From positions 25,548-89,547 of the forward strand of contig JAIXOE010000033.1 of the NCBI GenBank assembly GCA_027486895.1: 64,000 nucleotides of DNA, in the 5' to 3' direction. The notes beneath the pieces are model-generated. The model searched no databases, was not told the origin of the DNA, and saw only the letters and a list, made by a program, of their open reading frames with translations. This document shows, one piece after another, positions 36,314 through 45,244 of the stretch. Both the position numbers and the translations under genes were made by a program. The DNA comes from Sphingomonadales bacterium (GTDB lineage Bacteria > Pseudomonadota > Alphaproteobacteria > Sphingomonadales > Sphingomonadaceae). How positions within the stretch are numbered: position 1 is the first letter of the stretch; the number at the start of each line of letters is the position of its first letter.

Positions 36314-37543
36314 ATGCAGAAATCGGAGAGCAGGTACATCACGCTGGACGCCATGCGTGGTTTTGCGGTGATGGGCATATTGGCCATGAATATCATCGGC
36401 TTTGCGATGCCCGAATGGGCCTATATCACCCCCGCAGCCTATGGCGGTGAAACCGTTGCCGACCGGATGGCATGGCTTTTCTCGTTTGTTTTCATCGATG
36501 GCAAAATGCGAGGGTTGTTCTCGCTGTTGTTTGGCGCAAGCCTGATTTTGATAACAGATCGTGCGTCCTCCAATGGCGAAAGTCCCGCACAAGTCCATTA
36601 TCGACGCATGGCTTGGCTCGCGGTCTTCGGCCTCGCGCATTATTTCTTCATCTGGTTTGGCGACATATTGTTCCTGTACGCCATGGTCGGGATGGTCGCC
36701 TTTCTTTTCCGCGACTGGGACGCCGCGCGCTTGGTCAAATGGGCACTGATCATCTTCAGCCTAGGGGTCGTTCTGTGGGGACTGCAATTTGGCGGGCTTC
36801 AAATGCTGCAATATATGGCGACCCAGCCGGGCGCGTCGGCGGATTTGGTGCGGCAGTATAATGACGTGAAATCGAGCCCTGAATTCAGCTTTGATATCCC
36901 GGCCCAAGTCGACCTGCACCGCGGACCATATTTACAGATTGTGGCGGACAAGCTGGCCGATTGGACGGCATTATTTGGCACGGTCTTTATGTCGATAGCG
37001 GAAACGCTGCCGCTGATGATGATCGGCATGGCAATGAACAAAAGCGGCTTCATGCTGGGCAACTGGGCGTCAGCGGACTATCGGCGCTGGGCATGGCGGC
37101 TGGTTCCCGCCGGTCTGTTGGCGACTGGTCTGCTCGCATTATGGATGATTGCCAGCCAGTATAACTCGATTACGGCGCTCGCCATTTTCTTCTTTTGGGG
37201 CGCGATACCGCGTCTCATGCTGACGGTAGGATATGCGGCGGTGCTGATTTTACTCATCGCGCGTTTTGGCGATAGCCCATGGATAATGCGCGTTGCCGCC
37301 GCCGGGCGGGCGGCCTTTAGCAATTATTTGGGCACCAGCATCATCATGACGACCATATTCTATGGCTACGGCTTTGGCTTGTTCGGCGAAGTTAGCCGCC
37401 TTGGCCTATGGGCCTATGTGCTGACGATGTGGGCGTTGATGCTTTCATGGTCGCAACCATGGTTGCAACACTATCGATACGGACCGCTCGAATGGTTGTG
37501 GCGCAGCCTGGCGCGTGGACAGATGCAGCCGATGCGCCGCTAA
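36314..37543 (+). CDS. DUF418-family multi-pass membrane protein
   Basis: The 409-residue protein begins with RYITLDAMRGFAVMGILAMNIIGFAMPEWAY, the DUF418 N-terminal signature, and has about eight or nine membrane helices, with RAAFSNYLGTSIIMTTIFYGYGFGLFG and WSQPWLQHYRYGPLEWLWRSL near the end. DUF418 proteins are thought to be membrane transport or acyltransferase-like proteins, but the function is not established. The ATG at 36314 follows AGGGGG; a TTG at 36293 is less likely. Confidence 0.82.
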   Translation: MQKSESRYITLDAMRGFAVMGILAMNIIGFAMPEWAYITPAAYGGETVADRMAWLFSFVFIDGKMRGLFSLLFGASLILITDRASSNGESPAQVHYRRMAWLAVFGLAHYFFIWFGDILFLYAMVGMVAFLFRDWDAARLVKWALIIFSLGVVLWGLQFGGLQMLQYMATQPGASADLVRQYNDVKSSPEFSFDIPAQVDLHRGPYLQIVADKLADWTALFGTVFMSIAETLPLMMIGMAMNKSGFMLGNWASADYRRWAWRLVPAGLLATGLLALWMIASQYNSITALAIFFFWGAIPRLMLTVGYAAVLILLIARFGDSPWIMRVAAAGRAAFSNYLGTSIIMTTIFYGYGFGLFGEVSRLGLWAYVLTMWALMLSWSQPWLQHYRYGPLEWLWRSLARGQMQPMRR

Positions 37544-37548
37544 TGCTA

Positions 37549-37568
37549 TTGCAATCAATTCGCATTAA
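37549..37568. promoter_or_regulatory. Fur-like site upstream of bfd-bfr
   Basis: TTGCAATCAATTCGCATTAA contains a TGC-N9-GCA half-symmetry and resembles alphaproteobacterial Fur/iron boxes. It stands 30 bases before the bfd start, where a repressor could block transcription. The match is by eye. Confidence 0.4.
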
Positions 37569-37597
37569 CGCTAAGGATATCTCATAGGAGATAATCC

Positions 37598-37768
37598 ATG
37601 GTCGTTTGCGTGTGTAATGCCATCCGGGAAAAAGACCTGCGCGCTGCGGTGCGATGCGGTTCCGAGCGTCCAAACGATGTATATGCCCGCCTTGGCCGCA
37701 AACCAAAATGCGGCCAGTGCCTGACATTCGCGCGAAACATTATCAGCGCCGGACCTGCGACCGCGTAG
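37598..37768 (+). CDS. bfd: Bacterioferritin-associated ferredoxin
   Basis: This short gene encodes 56 residues: MVVCVCNAIREKDLRAAV...KPKCGQCLTFARNI. Cys4, Cys6, Cys38 and Cys41 give the C-x-C-x31-C-x2-C pattern of BFD [2Fe-2S] proteins, which dock on bacterioferritin and reduce its iron core for release. AGGAG stands seven bases upstream of the ATG. The bacterioferritin gene follows after 100 bases, the usual pairing. Confidence 0.92.
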   Translation: MVVCVCNAIREKDLRAAVRCGSERPNDVYARLGRKPKCGQCLTFARNIISAGPATA

Positions 37769-37868
37769 CATTAGCGCGGGCAGAAATGCCGGGTTTGCGT
37801 TACTTTGCGCCTTCAACTCAGTCCTGTTTCACGCTATCTTGCTTCGATAAACGACAAAGGAATGTGCC

Positions 37869-38348
37869 ATGAAGGGTGATGCAAAGGTCATTGAGTATCT
37901 GAACGAAGCGCTCAAAAATGAATTGACCGCGGTGAACCAATATTGGCTACATTATCGCATGCTCGACAATTGGGGTGTTTCCAAGCTGGCGCATTTCGAA
38001 CGGCATGAGTCGATTGACGAGATGAAGCATGCCGACAAACTGGCCGAGCGCATCTTGTTCCTAGATGGGTTACCTAATTTCCAACTTCTTGGCCGTCTGC
38101 GCATTGGTGAAACGGTCGAAGAAATACTGAAGGCGGATTTGGAGCTCGAATATGAAGCCCTACCGCTGCTGAAAGATGCCATCGCGCATTGCGAATCTGT
38201 ACGTGATTATGTCAGCCGGGATCTGTTTGCAGAAATTCTTGAGAGCGAAGAAGAACATGTCGATGTGCTGGAAAAGCAGTTCGATATGATTGCCCGCATG
38301 GGCATGGAAAACTACGTTCAGTTGCAGTCGAAACCGCCGGAAGACTAA
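37869..38348 (+). CDS. bfr: Bacterioferritin
   Basis: The 159-residue protein has the ferritin-like ferroxidase ligands (Glu18 in NELTAVNQYWLHY, Glu51 and His54 in ERHESIDEMKHADKL, late EHVDVLEKQFDMI) and the haem-ligand Met in IDEMKHAD. It stores iron as a 24-mer with haem between subunits. It lies downstream of bfd and convergent with the HPt gene, whose stop it abuts. Confidence 0.95.
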   Translation: MKGDAKVIEYLNEALKNELTAVNQYWLHYRMLDNWGVSKLAHFERHESIDEMKHADKLAERILFLDGLPNFQLLGRLRIGETVEEILKADLELEYEALPLLKDAIAHCESVRDYVSRDLFAEILESEEEHVDVLEKQFDMIARMGMENYVQLQSKPPED

Positions 38349-38780
38349 TCAGCCGTAGCGCATTCCGCCAAGGGCGTTGCGTTGTCCGGTGCCAGCGGGA
38401 CGGCGTTCGACCAGTGGACTGGTTTCTGATTCCAACGCCGATAATGTCTCTTCGAAAACGGGACGCAGTTGCACGACCTTTTCAACGAGTTCAGACGGAT
38501 CGATCTGGATTTCGACATAATGGCGCGCGGCGACTTCAATTTCTTCGGCCAATAATGCCAAGCCATGCGCGCCAAATTGCCAGGCTTCGCCTTTCAAGGT
38601 GTGCGCAGGGATGACGAGCTTTGCCGAATCTTTGAGGCGCATGGCCTCTTCAATCGCAGCCACTGATTTCGTACCGTCTTCGCGGAAATAGCCCAAAATG
38701 CGCACGAAGCCTGCACCCAACAGGTTGCGGGTTTCGCCAAAGACTTTCCAGTCGATCAGTTCATCCGGTTCGTCAGTCAA
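38349..38780 (-). CDS. Histidine phosphotransfer (HPt) domain protein
   Basis: The 143-residue protein has a four-helix HPt core with the phospho-acceptor motif IPAHTLKGEAWQFGAHGLALLAEEIE (His60). It passes phosphate between a hybrid sensor kinase and a response regulator. No kinase or regulator gene is next to it, so it is an orphan component. It lies 105 bases downstream of der. The C-terminal 30 residues are rich in Arg/Gly and probably disordered. Confidence 0.82.
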   Translation of the reverse strand: MTDEPDELIDWKVFGETRNLLGAGFVRILGYFREDGTKSVAAIEEAMRLKDSAKLVIPAHTLKGEAWQFGAHGLALLAEEIEVAARHYVEIQIDPSELVEKVVQLRPVFEETLSALESETSPLVERRPAGTGQRNALGGMRYG

Positions 38781-38885
38781 CTATTCGCTCCCGGGACGCG
38801 GAAATACGCTCCGGCACGACATTACACTGACAGAAGTAAACAGAGCGTTGACAGCGTCTGTTTGCCACATGCGCCGAATGCAGTG

Positions 38886-40283
38886 TTAATCCGCGAACGG
38901 GTTCTTCGATGAACGGAAATTGATGCGGACGGGTACGGCGCCGAAATCCAAGTCGCGGCGAATACCGTTGAGCAAATAGCGCGCATAGCTGGCGGGCAGT
39001 TCGTCCGTCCGGTTCCCGAAAATGACGAACGTCGGTGGCCGGTTGCGCGCCTGAGTCATGTAACGCAATTTGATCCGCTTGCCGCCGGGGGCAGGTGGCG
39101 GGTTTGCAGAAATCGCGGCTTCAAACCAGCGGTTGAGTATGCCCGTGGGCACCCGCTTGTTCCATGCTTCACGCGCATCAAACGCTGCCGATATCATCTG
39201 GTCCAGCCCCTTGCCGGTCAACGCAGACACGGCAATCATCGGAACGCCCTTCAACTGCGACAGGCCCTCTTCAAGCGCGGCGCGAATGCCTTTGAACAGG
39301 CCGCTACCGTCTACCGCGACATCCCATTTGTTGATGGCGATAATCAGCGCGCGGCCTTCTTGAATGACGTGGTCCGCAATCTTCAGGTCCTGCACTTCCA
39401 AACCTTTGGTTGCGTCCAACAGCAGCACGACAACTTCAGCAAAATCGATCGCGTGCCGGGCATCGGCAACCGACAGCTTTTCAAGCTTGTCCTGCACCTT
39501 GGCGCGCTTGCGCATGCCAGCCGTATCGATCAGGCGCACGCGCCGTTCGGTCAGCATCGGCGGGATATTGCCCTCTTCGTCTGGCTCGCGTTCTTTCGGG
39601 CTTGGGTCGGTCCAGATCCAGTCCACCGAAATACTGTCGCGGGTAATTCCTGCCTCAGGGCCGGTAATCAACCGGTTCTCACCCAAAATCTTGTTAATCA
39701 GCGTCGATTTGCCTGCGTTCGGGCGACCAACAATGGCAAGCTTCAATATCGCGTCAGGTGCTTCGGGGTCGGGCACTTCAAATGCGCCGCCGTCGATATG
39801 CGGCAACAGCGACTGGAACAAGTCGGCCATGCCTTCGCCATGTTCGCCGCTGATTGCTATGGGGTCGCCAAAGCCAAGCGCATAGCTTTCCAATATGCCA
39901 TTATCGCCCTGCTTGCCTTCGGCCTTGTTCACGGCCAGCACGACAGGCGTCGCGCTGCTGCGCAGCCAACGGGCAATTTCTTCATCCAGCGGCGTAACAC
40001 CGACACGGCCATCGATCAGGAACAGCGCAACCTGCGCGCCTGCAATCGCGGCCTCAGTCTGCATCCGCATCCGGCCGGGCAGGGTATCGGGATCTTCATC
40101 CTCATAACCTGCAGTATCGACAATGGTGAATTCGAGATCGAACAAGCGACCTTCGCCCTCACGCCGGTCGCGGGTGACGCCGGGCGTATCGTCGACAAGC
40201 GCCAGCTTCTTGCCAACCAGACGGTTGAACAATGTTGACTTGCCGACATTGGGCCGACCGATAATGGCTACCGTCGGCAACAT
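38886..40283 (-). CDS. der: Ribosome-associated GTPase Der (EngA)
   Basis: The 465-residue protein has two GTPase domains, each with a Walker loop (AIIGRPNVGKSTLFNRL at the start; AIVGRPNAGKSTLINKIL near residue 188) and NKAE/NKWD-type G4 motifs, and ends in a KH-like domain (LRYMTQARNRPPTFVIFGNR). It is essential for 50S maturation. It follows the bamB gene after 23 bases, an arrangement also seen in gamma-proteobacteria. Confidence 0.95.
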   Translation of the reverse strand: MLPTVAIIGRPNVGKSTLFNRLVGKKLALVDDTPGVTRDRREGEGRLFDLEFTIVDTAGYEDEDPDTLPGRMRMQTEAAIAGAQVALFLIDGRVGVTPLDEEIARWLRSSATPVVLAVNKAEGKQGDNGILESYALGFGDPIAISGEHGEGMADLFQSLLPHIDGGAFEVPDPEAPDAILKLAIVGRPNAGKSTLINKILGENRLITGPEAGITRDSISVDWIWTDPSPKEREPDEEGNIPPMLTERRVRLIDTAGMRKRAKVQDKLEKLSVADARHAIDFAEVVVLLLDATKGLEVQDLKIADHVIQEGRALIIAINKWDVAVDGSGLFKGIRAALEEGLSQLKGVPMIAVSALTGKGLDQMISAAFDAREAWNKRVPTGILNRWFEAAISANPPPAPGGKRIKLRYMTQARNRPPTFVIFGNRTDELPASYARYLLNGIRRDLDFGAVPVRINFRSSKNPFAD

Positions 40284-40306
40284 GCCGGCATTACTCCTTT
40301 AAGGAC

Positions 40307-41656
40307 TTAACCCCGGAACGCAGAAATGCGGCCGGAGTCGTCAAGAATGTATAATGTGTTGTTCGCCACGATCGGGGCAAGCGACACGTCACTTTTCAGA
40401 TTGAATACTTCAGTGGCCGTCCCTTCGTCAGGCGAAACCGACCAGACAGAACCACGCGAATTGGCGACGACCAAGCGGCCACCGGCGAGGACTGGGCCAT
40501 ACCAGCTGATCGGGCCCTTTTTCTTCTCTTCATTGTTGTAACGCTGAAGCTTCGAAATCCACCGGACCTTGCCGCTCGAACGGGCAACGCACAGGAGCTT
40601 TGCTTCGTCGGTCATCACGAATACCCATTCGCCCGCCGCGACAGGTGTCGAAATGCCGGCAATATTGATTTCCCAAATACGCTGGCCACTGACCAGTTCA
40701 TAGGATGCCATGCGGCCACCCTTGCCAAGCGCAAAGACGCGGCCACGGTCAATGACGGGATCGGCGTCAATATCGGTCAGCGTTGAAACAGAAGTCGACA
40801 TCGCGGTGCGCGACAAAGTGTCGCTCCACAGGCTGCGGCCATTTTCGTAGCGATAGGCAGCAAGCTCGCCGCTTGAATAGCCAGCGATGACCGTACCTTG
40901 CGCAGCGGCAGGTGCGCCAACGCCAAAGATGCCCGACGCCGCCACTGGACCAGCTTCGTTCCATTGCGGTTCACCGTCGCTTTGACGCAGAGCGTAAATT
41001 TGGTTGTCCTGAGTCATGACATATAGATTGCCATTGGACAGTGTGGGTGCACCGCGCAGCGGCCCTGCAGGACGCTTTTTCCATGCGAGCGCGCCCGTAT
41101 CGGCAGCAAGCGATGCGACATCGCCGACGCCGTTGGTGGCAAACACATTGGTGGCCGTTGCGCTTACACCGCCGCCATAACGCGACGACTGGCCATCATC
41201 TTCGACTTCAAGCGCGTTGGTCCAGATTTGCGCGCCAGTGTTCGCATCAAAGGCAGTGACCCGCGCAGTGGTGTCGACCACATACAAACGTCCGTCGCTC
41301 ATCACCGGGCTCGCGGCGAGGCGTGCACGCGGGTTGGCACCTGTTACGCTTGCAGTCCAGACACGCGCCAGACCTTGGCCGAGTTCGACGTGGCCGGGTG
41401 ATTTTGATGCGTTGCCGCCGGGCTGTGCCCAGGCGTCGTTAACTATCGCTGGTGGCAAGATAACAGCGACATTGGCCAGCGCGGCATCAATATCCGTATC
41501 GCGCTCGGTGCCCAATATGTCGACGCGGTTGCCGACGGTGGGCGTGTTGTTTTTCTTTCCGGCATCGCCGCGCACGCTGTCCAGAACGGCACAGCCGCCA
41601 AGGGTGGTGGATGCAGCGAGGACCAATAAAAGCTTAGTAACAGTCTTCAATTTCAC
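40307..41656 (-). CDS. bamB: BamB-type beta-propeller lipoprotein of the outer-membrane assembly complex
   Basis: The 449-residue protein has a lipoprotein signal (TKLLLVLAASTTLGGCAVLD, Cys22) and a series of PQQ-like/WD-like blades such as VTAFDANTGAQIWTNAL, VASLAADTGALAWKKRP and ELVSGQRIWEINIAG. BamB supports outer-membrane protein insertion by the BAM complex. Gene order yfgM-like, bamB, der supports this assignment. It is preceded by a four-base overlap with the yfgM-like gene. Confidence 0.88.
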   Translation of the reverse strand: MKLKTVTKLLLVLAASTTLGGCAVLDSVRGDAGKKNNTPTVGNRVDILGTERDTDIDAALANVAVILPPAIVNDAWAQPGGNASKSPGHVELGQGLARVWTASVTGANPRARLAASPVMSDGRLYVVDTTARVTAFDANTGAQIWTNALEVEDDGQSSRYGGGVSATATNVFATNGVGDVASLAADTGALAWKKRPAGPLRGAPTLSNGNLYVMTQDNQIYALRQSDGEPQWNEAGPVAASGIFGVGAPAAAQGTVIAGYSSGELAAYRYENGRSLWSDTLSRTAMSTSVSTLTDIDADPVIDRGRVFALGKGGRMASYELVSGQRIWEINIAGISTPVAAGEWVFVMTDEAKLLCVARSSGKVRWISKLQRYNNEEKKKGPISWYGPVLAGGRLVVANSRGSVWSVSPDEGTATEVFNLKSDVSLAPIVANNTLYILDDSGRISAFRG

Positions 41657-42417
41657 TCTCCCTTGGAGGCGGTTTCATCCGCCTTCGATGCCGCATTGCG
41701 CTTTGCGTCAACCTGAACAGTATCCACCCCAAGCGCGCCAGCCATTTGTTGCGCACGGCTGCGCAGCGACTGGGGCAGGTCATCCTGCTTCGCAATCTGG
41801 GCAAAAATGGGGCCAGCCAAATTGTCCTTGCCCATCTTCACATAGGCCAGAGCCGTCAATTCACCTGCGCTGCCGAACCATGCATGGCCGGGGGTCGCAA
41901 GTGGCTTCAAACGGTCAACAACCTGTTGCGGCGGAATTGCGTCAAACTCGGCGCTGACTTGGCGAATGAGTGCGAGGTCGCGGAATGTTTGCGGCAGGCT
42001 GCCATCAGCAGCGACTTTTGCATATAATGCGACAGCTTTTTTGGTCTCGCCATCTTCGCCAAGCAAATTGGCTTCCACCAGTTGCGCCATTGCGCGGTAT
42101 CCGGGCTGGTCCGCCTTGGCGATTGTTGCGAGTTGCGTGCGCGCCTCTTTTTCCTGACCGGCGCGCAACTTATCCATCGCATCGACGAATTGCTCGCTTT
42201 GTAAGTCAGCCGCCGCCTGCTTCTGGTTGTGATACACTATCCATCCGCCAAAGGCGAGCAAGCCAGCGACAATCGCCCCCAATGTCCAACGTCCGTAACG
42301 CGTCCAGAAATTGGTGAGATCGCTTGCGCGGACGGCATCGTCCACTTCGCGCAGGAACGCCTCGTCACTTCCGCTCCTGTCTTTTTCAGGGCGCTGTACT
42401 GTCGGTGTCAAAGCCAA
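41653..42417 (-). CDS. YfgM/TPR-like inner-membrane protein
   Basis: The 254-residue protein has a cytoplasmic start (FLREVDDAVRASDLTNFWTRYGRW), one membrane helix (TLGAIVAGLLAFGGWIVYH, about residues 45-63) and a periplasmic TPR-like part (AAADLQSEQFVDAMDKLRAGQEKEARTQLATIAKA and repeated helices). In E. coli YfgM pairs with PpiD at the SecYEG exit and shares an operon with bamB and der, as here. The last 25 residues are low complexity. Confidence 0.82.
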   Translation of the reverse strand: MALTPTVQRPEKDRSGSDEAFLREVDDAVRASDLTNFWTRYGRWTLGAIVAGLLAFGGWIVYHNQKQAAADLQSEQFVDAMDKLRAGQEKEARTQLATIAKADQPGYRAMAQLVEANLLGEDGETKKAVALYAKVAADGSLPQTFRDLALIRQVSAEFDAIPPQQVVDRLKPLATPGHAWFGSAGELTALAYVKMGKDNLAGPIFAQIAKQDDLPQSLRSRAQQMAGALGVDTVQVDAKRNAASKADETASKGE

Positions 42418-42494
42418 AAGGGCCTCCGATTGTGAATAGTCTTGATTGGTTGGAGCCGTCCTTAGCCCGACTCGGCTTGTTAGGCCAGCCTGCT

Positions 42495-43361
42495 TTATGC
42501 AGGTTGGTACAGCTGGTCAGGTCCGGGGAAGCTGCGGTCACGCACGCCGGCTGCATATTCGCGCACAGCCTCTTCAACGCTGACGCCCATATTGCCGAAT
42601 TTCTTGACGAATTTCGGGACGCGGTCGAACAGGCCAAGCATGTCTTCAGCGACCAGCACCTGTCCGTCGCACTGGGCTGACGCACCAATGCCAATCGTCG
42701 GGCAAGCAATCTTCTGTGTGATCTCAATCGCGATAGGCTCGAGCACGCCCTCGATTACCATCGCAAAGGCACCGGCATCGGACATCGCGATTGCGTCTTC
42801 GACAATTGATTTGGCTTCTTCGGGGCTCTTGCCGCGTACGCCATAGCCGCCCAAGATATTCACGGCTTGCGGGGTGAGGCCAACATGCGCCATCACCGGA
42901 ATACCGCGTGAGGTGAGGAATTCGACCGTCGGCGCCAAAACTTTGCCGCCCTCCAACTTGACCGCAGCTGCGCCTGTTTCCTTCAACAGCCGCGATGCAT
43001 TCACAAATGCCTGCTCGGGCGATGCTTCATAAGAACCAAAGGGCATGTCGACGATAACGGCGGCATGATAGCTGCCGCGCACAACTGCGGCGCCATGCGC
43101 GGCCATCATTTCCATCGTCACTGCCACAGTGTGCGGCAGGCCATAAATAACCTGACCAAGCGAGTCGCCGACCAGCAGCATATCGCAATGCGGGTCCATC
43201 AATTGCGCCATGCGCACGGTGTAGGCCGTCAACATAACGAGCGGCTCCTTGCCCTTTTGCTGACGGATGCGCGGCACGGTCAGCCGCTTCATCGGCGAAG
43301 GCGTAGGGTTCGCGCGGCTGGTCGATGTGTCGAAAGTGAGCGTTTTTGAGTTTGTAGACAT
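42495..43361 (-). CDS. panB: 3-methyl-2-oxobutanoate hydroxymethyltransferase
   Basis: The 288-residue enzyme shows LVMLTAYTVRMAQLMDPHCDMLLVGDSLGQVIYGLPHTV, AVKLEGGKVLAPTVEFLTSRGIPVMAHVGLTPQ and IGIGASAQCDGQVLVAEDMLGL, the metal- and substrate-binding elements of PanB. It makes ketopantoate for pantothenate and CoA. Length matches the family (about 270-290). It lies 77 bases upstream of the yfgM-like gene. A promoter and operator array lies in the gap to the divergent gene. Confidence 0.95.
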   Translation of the reverse strand: MSTNSKTLTFDTSTSRANPTPSPMKRLTVPRIRQQKGKEPLVMLTAYTVRMAQLMDPHCDMLLVGDSLGQVIYGLPHTVAVTMEMMAAHGAAVVRGSYHAAVIVDMPFGSYEASPEQAFVNASRLLKETGAAAVKLEGGKVLAPTVEFLTSRGIPVMAHVGLTPQAVNILGGYGVRGKSPEEAKSIVEDAIAMSDAGAFAMVIEGVLEPIAIEITQKIACPTIGIGASAQCDGQVLVAEDMLGLFDRVPKFVKKFGNMGVSVEEAVREYAAGVRDRSFPGPDQLYQPA

Positions 43362-43413
43362 GGGGCGGGGGCTTAGCCGCTAAACGAGCTGCACGAAAGG
43401 AAGAACGGGAAGC

Positions 43414-43475
43414 ATGTTATATATGTTTGACTCAATGTTAAATATATATAACATATAGTTCGAAAAAGATAACAT
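43414..43475. promoter_or_regulatory. Phased ATGTTA/TAACAT operator array before the membrane/XRE operon
   Basis: Two copies of ATGTTA (43414, 43435) and two of TAACAT (43449, 43470) occur, each pair 21 bases apart, which is two helical turns. The outer ATGTTATATAT and inner ATATATAACAT arms (43414-43424 and 43444-43454) form an 11-base perfect inverted repeat. The array lies just before the gene for a membrane protein and an XRE regulator, so autoregulation is likely. AT-richness makes some of the symmetry cheap. Confidence 0.6.
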
Positions 43476-43488
43476 CGAGGTTCACGAT

Positions 43489-43911
43489 ATGTCGTTTCGG
43501 GAAAAAATTCACTGGATAGCTTTTGTTTCTATCATGGGCACCTTCGGTTGGTACTTTTGGACGTTGCCGGCGGCTGCTGATGCTGGCCCCCAAGGTTTAT
43601 GGGCTTCAGCGGGACTGTTGCTAGTTCCTGTTTTGGGCATCACCGCGGTTACGACAATCGGTACAATCATATTCGCGCTTCGGAATCCGAAAGAAGCAAA
43701 TGCACAAGAAGATGAGCGAGATCGCAGCTTTCAAATAAGGGGTACCCATCTGGCATATTATCCGATGGTCGTTGGAAGTTGGCTCTGCATCGGGTTGATT
43801 TTTGGGGGCGTGAGCCAGCCGATGTTGCTACGCATCATTCTTGGCATGGTCGTCGCCGCTGAGTTGATCCGTATTGGCTCGCAGATTTATTTCTACCGTC
43901 GGGGCTACTGA
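43489..43911 (+). CDS. Four-helix membrane protein, unknown function
   Basis: The 140-residue protein has four predicted membrane helices (IAFVSIMGTFGWYFWTL, GLWASAGLLLVPVLGITAVTTIGTIIFAL, YYPMVVGSWLCIGLIFGGV, MLLRIILGMVVAAELIRIGSQI) and a charged cytoplasmic loop NPKEANAQEDERDRSF. It is followed four bases on by a small XRE regulator. Such membrane protein/XRE pairs are known in several bacteria, often with unclear roles. The loop could interact with the regulator. I do not recognise a named family with certainty. Confidence 0.7.
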   Translation: MSFREKIHWIAFVSIMGTFGWYFWTLPAAADAGPQGLWASAGLLLVPVLGITAVTTIGTIIFALRNPKEANAQEDERDRSFQIRGTHLAYYPMVVGSWLCIGLIFGGVSQPMLLRIILGMVVAAELIRIGSQIYFYRRGY

Positions 43912-43915
43912 CCCG

Positions 43916-44131
43916 ATGGCACAAACACCCTTCCTCAACGACATCAAAACACTGCGTTTTTTGGCTGGCGAAATGACGCAGGGCGATCTGGGCGACGCCG
44001 TGGGCGTCACGCGTCAAACGATTGCAGCTATCGAACAGGGCAAATACTCACCCTCGCTTGAAGTTGCGTTTCGGATTGCGCATGTTTTTGGAAAGCCGCT
44101 CGAGGAGGTTTTCCGGTGGCAGCAAGCGTGA
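43916..44131 (+). CDS. Small XRE-family helix-turn-helix regulator
   Basis: The 71-residue protein is little more than a Cro/CI helix-turn-helix: LRFLAGEMTQGDLGDAVGVTRQTIAAIEQGKYSPSLEVAFRIAHVFGKPLEEVF. I start at MAQTPFLND (43916), four bases after the membrane protein stop; an in-frame start at 43874 would run through that gene's end. It probably controls its own operon through the repeats at 43414-43475. Confidence 0.85.
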   Translation: MAQTPFLNDIKTLRFLAGEMTQGDLGDAVGVTRQTIAAIEQGKYSPSLEVAFRIAHVFGKPLEEVFRWQQA

Positions 44132-44148
44132 CGCGACTGCCTTTTTGG

Positions 44149-45195
44149 TTAGTGGCCCCGCGCTGAAACTGCTTCTGCCACATTATCACTGAAAATGCCG
44201 TCGACACCGGCCGTCAAAAACGCCTGCATTTCAGTTTGAACATCACCAATGCTGCGCGGGTCGACGCCTGATTTCTGGCCAAGCGGCAGGAAGTAATTTT
44301 CGCGGCGGAATGTCCATGGGTGCACGGCAAGGCCGACCTTGTGCGCATCGGCAACGAGGCTCGTGGGCGTGCCCAGATTACCGATGAGCGTGCGCGGAAT
44401 CACCAATCCCTTGTTGGGACCAACACCGTCGGCATAAGTCGCAACAATTTTCAGGCCCTCGGCAGACGCCATTTGCGGGTAAGTTAAATCGCTGCGGTCT
44501 GGCGGGCTGCCCTTTTCATCCATCAGCTGGATCAGCCGTAATTTGGTCTTGGGCCGCAGCGCTTTCAGATTCTCGACCTCGAACGACTGGATGAAAACCG
44601 GCGCGTCTTTTGTGACATGGCCAAATGTCGTCAGCATCGCCAGTAACGGCGCCTCATGCGGCAAGCCAATGGACGCGAAATAGCTTGGGTGCTTGGTTTC
44701 TGGATAGACGCCGACCCCATGCGCCTTGGCCAGCGTCAGAATTTCTTCAAAGGTCGGGATTTCAAACTGCCCGTCAAACGCCATATTGTCTTTGCGCAAT
44801 TGCGGCAGGCGTTCCTTGGCGCGCAGCGTTTTCAACTCCGCCAACGTGAAGTCTTCAGTGAACCAACCCGTCATTTTCCGGCCATCGACGGTCTTGGTCA
44901 CATTGCGGTCGGCAAATTCGGGCTTGTCGGCAACATTGGTGGTTTCCGAAATCTCGTTTTCGTGCCGCGCGACCAATACGCCGTCTTTCGTCAGTACAAG
45001 GTCCGGCTCAATATAATCCGCGCCTTGTTCAATGGCCAAAGTATAAGACGCGATGGTGTGTTCGGGCCGTTCACCCGACGCGCCGCGATGAGCAATGATG
45101 ATGACTTGGCCGTCTAAGGGTTTTTCCATGGCTTGGGTTTCCGGGGTCGAACATGCGCTCAGCAGCGCTGCGATAAACATGAGAGAAGTTTTCAT
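44149..45195 (-). CDS. glpQ: Glycerophosphodiester phosphodiesterase, lipoprotein
   Basis: The 348-residue protein has a lipoprotein signal (SLMFIAALLSACSTP) and the GDPD catalytic elements VIIIAHRGASGERPEHTIASYTLAIEQGADYIEPDLVLTKDGVLVARHE, with His-Arg and Glu-x-Asp for the metal. It splits glycerophosphodiesters into glycerol 3-phosphate and an alcohol in the periplasm. I use the ATG at 45195, which gives an exact signal peptide. It may be transcribed from the purine operon, the DUF427 gene being 49 bases away. Confidence 0.9.
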   Translation of the reverse strand: MKTSLMFIAALLSACSTPETQAMEKPLDGQVIIIAHRGASGERPEHTIASYTLAIEQGADYIEPDLVLTKDGVLVARHENEISETTNVADKPEFADRNVTKTVDGRKMTGWFTEDFTLAELKTLRAKERLPQLRKDNMAFDGQFEIPTFEEILTLAKAHGVGVYPETKHPSYFASIGLPHEAPLLAMLTTFGHVTKDAPVFIQSFEVENLKALRPKTKLRLIQLMDEKGSPPDRSDLTYPQMASAEGLKIVATYADGVGPNKGLVIPRTLIGNLGTPTSLVADAHKVGLAVHPWTFRRENYFLPLGQKSGVDPRSIGDVQTEMQAFLTAGVDGIFSDNVAEAVSARGH

Positions 45196-45244
45196 ATGCG
45201 TGTCATTGCCCAGCACTGTGTAAGCGCAATGACAGCGGCGGACG

